Assembly (NCBI GenBank): GCA_964468655.1
Contig: CAYXUG010000001.1
Coordinates: 1-64,000, forward strand
Origin: CAYXUG01 sp964468655
Lineage (GTDB): Bacteria > Fidelibacterota > Marinisomatia > Marinisomatales > CAYXUG01
Direction: 5' to 3'
Length of the DNA: 64,000 bases
Shown here: positions 59,655-64,000 of the stretch, one piece after another
How the letters are laid out: every line of letters begins with the position of its first letter
How positions within the stretch are numbered: position 1 is the stretch's first letter
Translations under genes and position numbers: made by a program
Notes under the pieces: model-generated
Databases searched by the model: none
The model's input: only the letters and a program-made list of their open reading frames with translations
Told to the model about the DNA's origin: nothing

Positions 59655-61502
59655 ATGACCCATTTAGCGTCAGTCTTTTGTGCAATAACATTTATTTTTA
59701 GTTATTTATATTCTCAAAATGATTCAAGTGTAAATACGTATTATTTTAACATGTATGATTCCTATGGTGATGGTTGGAACGGTGCAACTTATACAATAAC
59801 AGATGAAAATGGAAATACAGTCGCTTCAGGTGGTCTGGCAGAGGGGTTTTATGGATATGATACAATTTATCTTGAAAACGGAACCTATGAATTAGCCGTT
59901 GGCGGTGGTTGGTGGGACTATGAAATAAGCTGGGATATTGAAGATATGGATGGTAACACAATTACTTCAGGTAGTGCTGGTAACTTTGAGTTTATTATAG
60001 ATTGTGATGATGGTTATGTCGATGACTGTTCCGGTGACGGCGACTGTTGTTCAGAAAGCTGGATAGGTGATGGTTCCTGTGATGGTGAAGATCAAGAATG
60101 GGGTTGTGATCTAACCTGTTATGACAATGATGGTGGTGACTGTGATGAAGGATGTGCTGAAGACGAATTTGATTGCTTAGGTGATGGCTCAGAATGTATT
60201 CCAGAATACTGGGTTTGTAATGGTTGGGATAATTGTTCTAATGGTGCTGATGAAGATGATTGTACTTTGCCTGATTTAAAAGTTACGAGCTTCAGCGTTA
60301 GTGAGGTCAATCCAGAAATCGGTGATGATGTCACGTATACGATTGTGATAACAAATCAGGGTACAGGCAATGCAAGTAGCATATTCTACATTGATCTATA
60401 TTTAAATCTGATATACCCTCCTGTGCCAGGACAGTCCGGGAACATTTGGTGGGAAGTACCGGGTCTAGCCCCGGGTGCTGCGGTTACCAAGAGCGAAACT
60501 GTTATTCAGTCAAGCCCGGGTTATTGGTACTCCTATGCACAGGTAGATCACAATCAAGGAGTTGATGAATCTAACGAGGGCAACAATATCGAAGGTCCTA
60601 TAGATATTGCTTGGTACCAGGCAGAGATACTCAACAACTATGGCTGGCCAATACAAAGTCAGTCTTCGCCGCATTATGTTAATTCGGTTTTGGATGAATA
60701 CCGAGATGATCCGGATCCTCACTTCCATAATGGAATCGATATTCAGGCTACACAGAATACCAGTGTATACTCTGTTTCTTCAGGAATTTTAAGTTATCCC
60801 CCAGGTGGTGGGATAAGAGTTGGAAATTTTGTTTACGTTCATCTGGAAGATTACGATCCTAATTTACCACCAGTAAATAAATGGGTTACCCATGCGGGTT
60901 TCCGACTTGCTGAAACAGATTCCGAGAACCACGTACATTTCATTGACGGACCTTACGCTAACTATATTAATCCTATAAGGGATAATGGTATATCTCCTGT
61001 CTACGTAGATAATCTGAGTCCACAAATAGGATCACTCATTATTAAGGATCATGAAACCGGTGATGTGATTCCCGATCATGATAAAGTGAAGGGTGAAGTC
61101 GATTTCATTGCGCAGGTAAAAGATCATATATGGACATCAGGTAACCGAAACGGAATATACAAACTAGGTTATGAAATAGTAGGGGCAGGGGTACAGGAGA
61201 ACAGCTATCAGTTTGATCGGTGGCTGACCGATACCTACTTCTCTCTTGTCTTTCCTCAAACTCCTGAACCAAATTCTGGGTATATCTATTACAACGTAAC
61301 AAACCATATGGTGGGTGAAACTACGGTCGTGGAAGGTTTTTGGGATTCCAACAGCGTTAATGATGGAGCATATCAGGTTTGTATTACAGCAGAAGATATA
61401 GCTCAAAATGTGAATGTGACCACGAAATGTTTTGATATTGAAGTAGATCAATCAGCTGAAATGAGTCAAAGGAGAAAAGGAAATGAGAAAAATAATCCCT
61501 AG
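59655..61502 (+). CDS. Secreted M23-like peptidase with Notch/LDLa-like modules
   Basis: A 615-residue protein beginning two bases after the previous stop. After a signal peptide (ending LYSQ) come a YGDGWNG module (about 25-115), a Notch-like Cys module (about 125-175, WIGDGSCDG ... NDGGDC), an LDL-receptor class A-like module (about 176-208, CIPEYWVCNGWDNCSNGADE), a CARDB domain (about 210-315) and a domain with the zinc-ligand pattern of M23/lysostaphin-type peptidases: His358-x3-Asp362 (HNGIDIQA), His413 (THAGF) and His426-x-His428 (HVHF). M23 enzymes cut glycine-containing or peptidoglycan cross-bridge peptides; whether this one is active is unknown. There is no sorting domain. Its 3' end overlaps the next gene by 20 bp. 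Confidence 0.7.
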   Translation: MTHLASVFCAITFIFSYLYSQNDSSVNTYYFNMYDSYGDGWNGATYTITDENGNTVASGGLAEGFYGYDTIYLENGTYELAVGGGWWDYEISWDIEDMDGNTITSGSAGNFEFIIDCDDGYVDDCSGDGDCCSESWIGDGSCDGEDQEWGCDLTCYDNDGGDCDEGCAEDEFDCLGDGSECIPEYWVCNGWDNCSNGADEDDCTLPDLKVTSFSVSEVNPEIGDDVTYTIVITNQGTGNASSIFYIDLYLNLIYPPVPGQSGNIWWEVPGLAPGAAVTKSETVIQSSPGYWYSYAQVDHNQGVDESNEGNNIEGPIDIAWYQAEILNNYGWPIQSQSSPHYVNSVLDEYRDDPDPHFHNGIDIQATQNTSVYSVSSGILSYPPGGGIRVGNFVYVHLEDYDPNLPPVNKWVTHAGFRLAETDSENHVHFIDGPYANYINPIRDNGISPVYVDNLSPQIGSLIIKDHETGDVIPDHDKVKGEVDFIAQVKDHIWTSGNRNGIYKLGYEIVGAGVQENSYQFDRWLTDTYFSLVFPQTPEPNSGYIYYNVTNHMVGETTVVEGFWDSNSVNDGAYQVCITAEDIAQNVNVTTKCFDIEVDQSAEMSQRRKGNEKNNP

Positions 61503-62814
61503 GATACACCCAAGGCGATCTATTACAAGCGTTATACCGAAAATAATTACTACCGTAATTCTATCTATTCTTGTAACTGACTTGATTTTTTCCCAACAGA
61601 AGAATCGCATTTTGAGGGGGCGAGAGGAGAAAGTTCTGGAGTATCAACTTGTTGAGGAAAAAGACTTGGGACAGAATTTAAGAGAAGTGATATATTCTAA
61701 AAGAACCAAAAACTCACCTATGAAACCTCAATACATCAGTAAATATTTTTTAACTCAAGACGGCATGAAAATTACAGGCGATCTATTAAGAGCAGATAAC
61801 TTCCAGAAGCTTACTACCACAGGTATAGAGAACAATTTTGTATTTTCAGACTATGGAAACTTTTATAGTGAAAAGAAGGTAGTCGAGAGGAAACTTGATG
61901 GCTCTTTGAAAATGAGGATAAAGTTTTATCAGGCTCCTGATGTGTTGCTGTGGGAAAAAGAATATGAGAGAGGGTATGATTTACCGGATGTGTCTTTCAT
62001 TGTTTCTGATTTTGACGGTTCAGTGATAGAAATTAATAATATTCATTATATAATAAATTTTTACAATTCAAGAGGAGACAGTATCAATACTGTTTCTGTT
62101 TTTTCAAACCCAAAATTCATGTTTGAAAAAGGAATAACAGGTCGTTTTAGTGAGAACGGTCAATATTTTGTCGTTATAGCCGATGATCCTGGCCCACCCC
62201 CTGATTATCCTTCTTCAATATTATTATTTTCCAATAAAGGTGAATTGCAGTGGTCTTTTGAATCTCCTAAAAGAATAATTTCCGGTACAGTTTGGGCATC
62301 ATGGGATGCTTCTTACATTGTCAGCTATCATTTTGATCCTACAGGGAAAGAGAGTGATAGAGTAACTTATCTGCATGACCGAGACGGCAATGTTATTGAG
62401 AAATATGACGGAATGCACTTAAGCAACCTCGTTTTCTCCGATACCCAAGAATATGTCGTGCTCAACAATGGTAACGAGGTGAATTTGATCATGTGTCGAA
62501 CGGGAGAAATAGTAGTGCATTATCCTCATTGGGGCCGGGGTCCTCACATCCTGCATGTTGACATATCTGAAGAATTGGGTGTGATAGCGATTCTGGAAGG
62601 GAGAGTGGGAGGGCAAAAAGCTACTAATTCACTTGCCAGATTCACAAATGGAAAAATAACGGTTCTTAACTTCAACGGTGTTGAATTATGGAAACATCAA
62701 TTACCAATAATTGAAGGTATCGAAACTAAATCAAAATTAAGTCTATCAGAAGATGGTAAAACAATTGGTCTCAAGTTGTCCTCGACTTACAGTGAATATA
62801 AATTACTGGAATAG
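61483..62814 (+). CDS. Secreted beta-propeller-like protein of unknown function
   Basis: A 443-residue protein with an N-terminal hydrophobic stretch (about 19-37, ending IFSQ), translated from an ATG that overlaps the previous gene by 20 bp and has AAAGGAGAAAAGGAA in front. Repeating strands such as GRFSENGQYFVVIADDPGPP, LLFSNKGELQWSFESP, YLHDRDGNVIEKYDG and LSLSEDGKTIGLKL resemble blades of a PQQ/WD-type beta-propeller. No catalytic motif or sorting domain is visible. It likely works outside the cytoplasm, perhaps with the M23-like neighbour; the pairing is inferred from overlap only. Confidence 0.65.
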   Translation: MRKIIPRIHPRRSITSVIPKIITTVILSILVTDLIFSQQKNRILRGREEKVLEYQLVEEKDLGQNLREVIYSKRTKNSPMKPQYISKYFLTQDGMKITGDLLRADNFQKLTTTGIENNFVFSDYGNFYSEKKVVERKLDGSLKMRIKFYQAPDVLLWEKEYERGYDLPDVSFIVSDFDGSVIEINNIHYIINFYNSRGDSINTVSVFSNPKFMFEKGITGRFSENGQYFVVIADDPGPPPDYPSSILLFSNKGELQWSFESPKRIISGTVWASWDASYIVSYHFDPTGKESDRVTYLHDRDGNVIEKYDGMHLSNLVFSDTQEYVVLNNGNEVNLIMCRTGEIVVHYPHWGRGPHILHVDISEELGVIAILEGRVGGQKATNSLARFTNGKITVLNFNGVELWKHQLPIIEGIETKSKLSLSEDGKTIGLKLSSTYSEYKLLE

Positions 62815-62827
62815 AACGGGAATCAAA

Positions 62828-64000
62828 ATGAAAAGATTCTGTCTAATCTTATCGGTGCTATTCTTTCTACTTTCTAAAATCTATGCAACTGATCCAACTA
62901 CGGAATCAGACCACCTCATCATCACCCACCCGCAACTTGAAGAAGGGACATGGTTGCAGGACTTGGTTACTCTTCAAGAAGAAAGAGGATTTCAAGTAGG
63001 TGTTCAGTATGTGGAGGACGGCATAACAACAAGTGACGATATTAAGAGTTGGATTTACAGCGCTGATACTACCGGCATTTCGGTAGAGTATGTTTTACTG
63101 GCCGGTGCCGGTGCTGATTATATTCCCGATCCCATTACCGATCCTCCTTCTGAAGAATCAAAAATTGACCTTCGGTACACACCCAACATAGTTGCATTGG
63201 CGGATTCCATGAACTTCATACCATTCTGTTATGATATGGATGTCGAAGTATGGGGACCACAAATTATAAACATTCCTACCGACGATTTTTATATTGGCTT
63301 GCCTGATGCACCAATAGATGCAGCTATTGGCAGGATTCCCGCAGTAAACCATATAGAATTGCAAACCTTTGTAGATAAATTAACGGAAACTTACGCTGCA
63401 CTTACCTCCTATTCAGAATGGAAGAATCGTGAAATAATGGTGAGTCAGAATGTCACTGAAATCAATAGTGGCTGCATAGGCCAAAAAGTTGACTGGATGT
63501 ATGATGAAATTCTGGTATACGTTCCCGCTGACGTGGACACGTTTTTTCTTCGCTCATCTGAATTAGACCCACAGTGTGCCTGGCACTATATGTGTGGAGG
63601 AAACTCGGAAATTCTGGAGAGTGCTTTTGAGACTGCCATCAACGACGGCGCCGGTTTAGTGCATTACTTCGGTACGGGCGCTTCACCGTTTAATTTGGGT
63701 AATTTCTACTGGGCAAGTGACCATGATCCCTATGGCAGCGACTTCAATTTTACCAATAGTGGAAAGTCCCCGTTCTTTATGGCTGTCTCTTGCAACCTTG
63801 GTAAAACGCAGGAGCCCTTTACGACTCCTTCGATCATGAAAGACCTTATGTTTGTAGACGGAGGTGGAATACTTGGCGCTTTTGCGCCGACTATTCTTAC
63901 TACTCAGTGGGCATGTCGGGAGTTTTCTGAAGATTTCCACCGGCTGCTAAATGATGAAGGTGTTAATGTGATTGGTGATTTAACCAAAGTAACTAAGGAA
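62828..64000 (+). CDS. Gingipain-type (C25) cysteine peptidase homologue, partial
   Basis: Open to the window end (391 residues visible). A signal peptide (MKRFCLILSVLFFLL, ending IYA) is followed by the typical C25 start (DHLIITHPQLEEG, LVTLQEERGFQVGVQYV), the DFYIGLPD and DAAIGRIPAVN segments and the catalytic-centre region. The expected nucleophile is present as Cys322 in AVSCNLG. The usual Gly-His-Gly is Gly-Thr-Gly here (HYFGTGASP, Thr283), so the general-base His is missing at its normal place, although His279 lies four residues earlier. C25 members include gingipains and the T9SS sortase PorU, which needs Cys. This protein starts directly with the peptidase domain, unlike PorU. It may be inactive or work differently. 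Confidence 0.75.
   Translation, partial: MKRFCLILSVLFFLLSKIYATDPTTESDHLIITHPQLEEGTWLQDLVTLQEERGFQVGVQYVEDGITTSDDIKSWIYSADTTGISVEYVLLAGAGADYIPDPITDPPSEESKIDLRYTPNIVALADSMNFIPFCYDMDVEVWGPQIINIPTDDFYIGLPDAPIDAAIGRIPAVNHIELQTFVDKLTETYAALTSYSEWKNREIMVSQNVTEINSGCIGQKVDWMYDEILVYVPADVDTFFLRSSELDPQCAWHYMCGGNSEILESAFETAINDGAGLVHYFGTGASPFNLGNFYWASDHDPYGSDFNFTNSGKSPFFMAVSCNLGKTQEPFTTPSIMKDLMFVDGGGILGAFAPTILTTQWACREFSEDFHRLLNDEGVNVIGDLTKVTKE

Overview
The window reads like a scaffold from an AT-rich, Gram-negative bacterium of the Fibrobacteres-Chlorobi-Bacteroidetes side of the tree. Candidatus Marinimicrobia (SAR406) or a close relative is my best guess. Eight C-terminal regions carry the NYPNPFNP...YDLLGRE...SGVYIYR signature of type IX secretion (T9SS) type A sorting domains. 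Shine-Dalgarno sequences are recognisable, which is less typical of true Bacteroidota. Three runs of exactly 100 N mark scaffolding gaps, so this is probably a metagenome or draft assembly. I saw no rRNA, tRNA, IS element, phage gene or CRISPR array.

Layout. 1-275: tail of a T9SS cargo protein. 698-28986: three giant T9SS cargo proteins in a row (2645 aa, about 2800 aa with two assembly gaps, and 3851 aa). They are built from tandem cadherin-like/Ig-like repeats (the VNDAP type), PKD, CARDB and split FN3 domains, plus small Cys-rich modules resembling LDL-receptor class A and Lin-12/Notch repeats. 28991-43130: a tight four-gene operon encoding a TPR-like lipoprotein, a giant FN3-like repeat protein without a sorting domain, a CsgG/LpoB-like + FN3 + FecR protein, and a predicted outer-membrane beta-barrel with an FN3 domain in a loop. 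This is the best candidate here for an undescribed surface or export system. 43260-48579: a PKD/cadherin T9SS protein and a cohesin-like T9SS protein. 49026-53798: a 1590-aa protein with a CapA-type domain, PKD and a C-terminal dockerin. 53832-54761 (minus): a phenylalanine-4-hydroxylase-like enzyme, the only minus-strand gene. 54892-57303: a cytochrome c/copper monooxygenase fusion with a T9SS tail. 57415-59652: a PKD/beta-helix T9SS protein split by an in-frame TAG. 59655-62814: an M23-like peptidase with Notch/LDLa-like modules, then a beta-propeller-like secreted protein. 62828-end: a gingipain-type (C25) peptidase lacking the usual catalytic His.

Common theme. Almost everything is extracytoplasmic, and the proteins share a small set of exchangeable modules. 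Several modules sit inside loops of other domains rather than between them. In the 3851-aa protein one such insertion is exactly 450 bp and is bounded by a 13-bp direct repeat; removing it restores a perfect cadherin-like repeat. Two near-consensus CRP/FNR-family operators at spacings matching class I activation lie upstream of the first giant gene, and a third lies before the second giant gene, suggesting coordinated control of these surface proteins.
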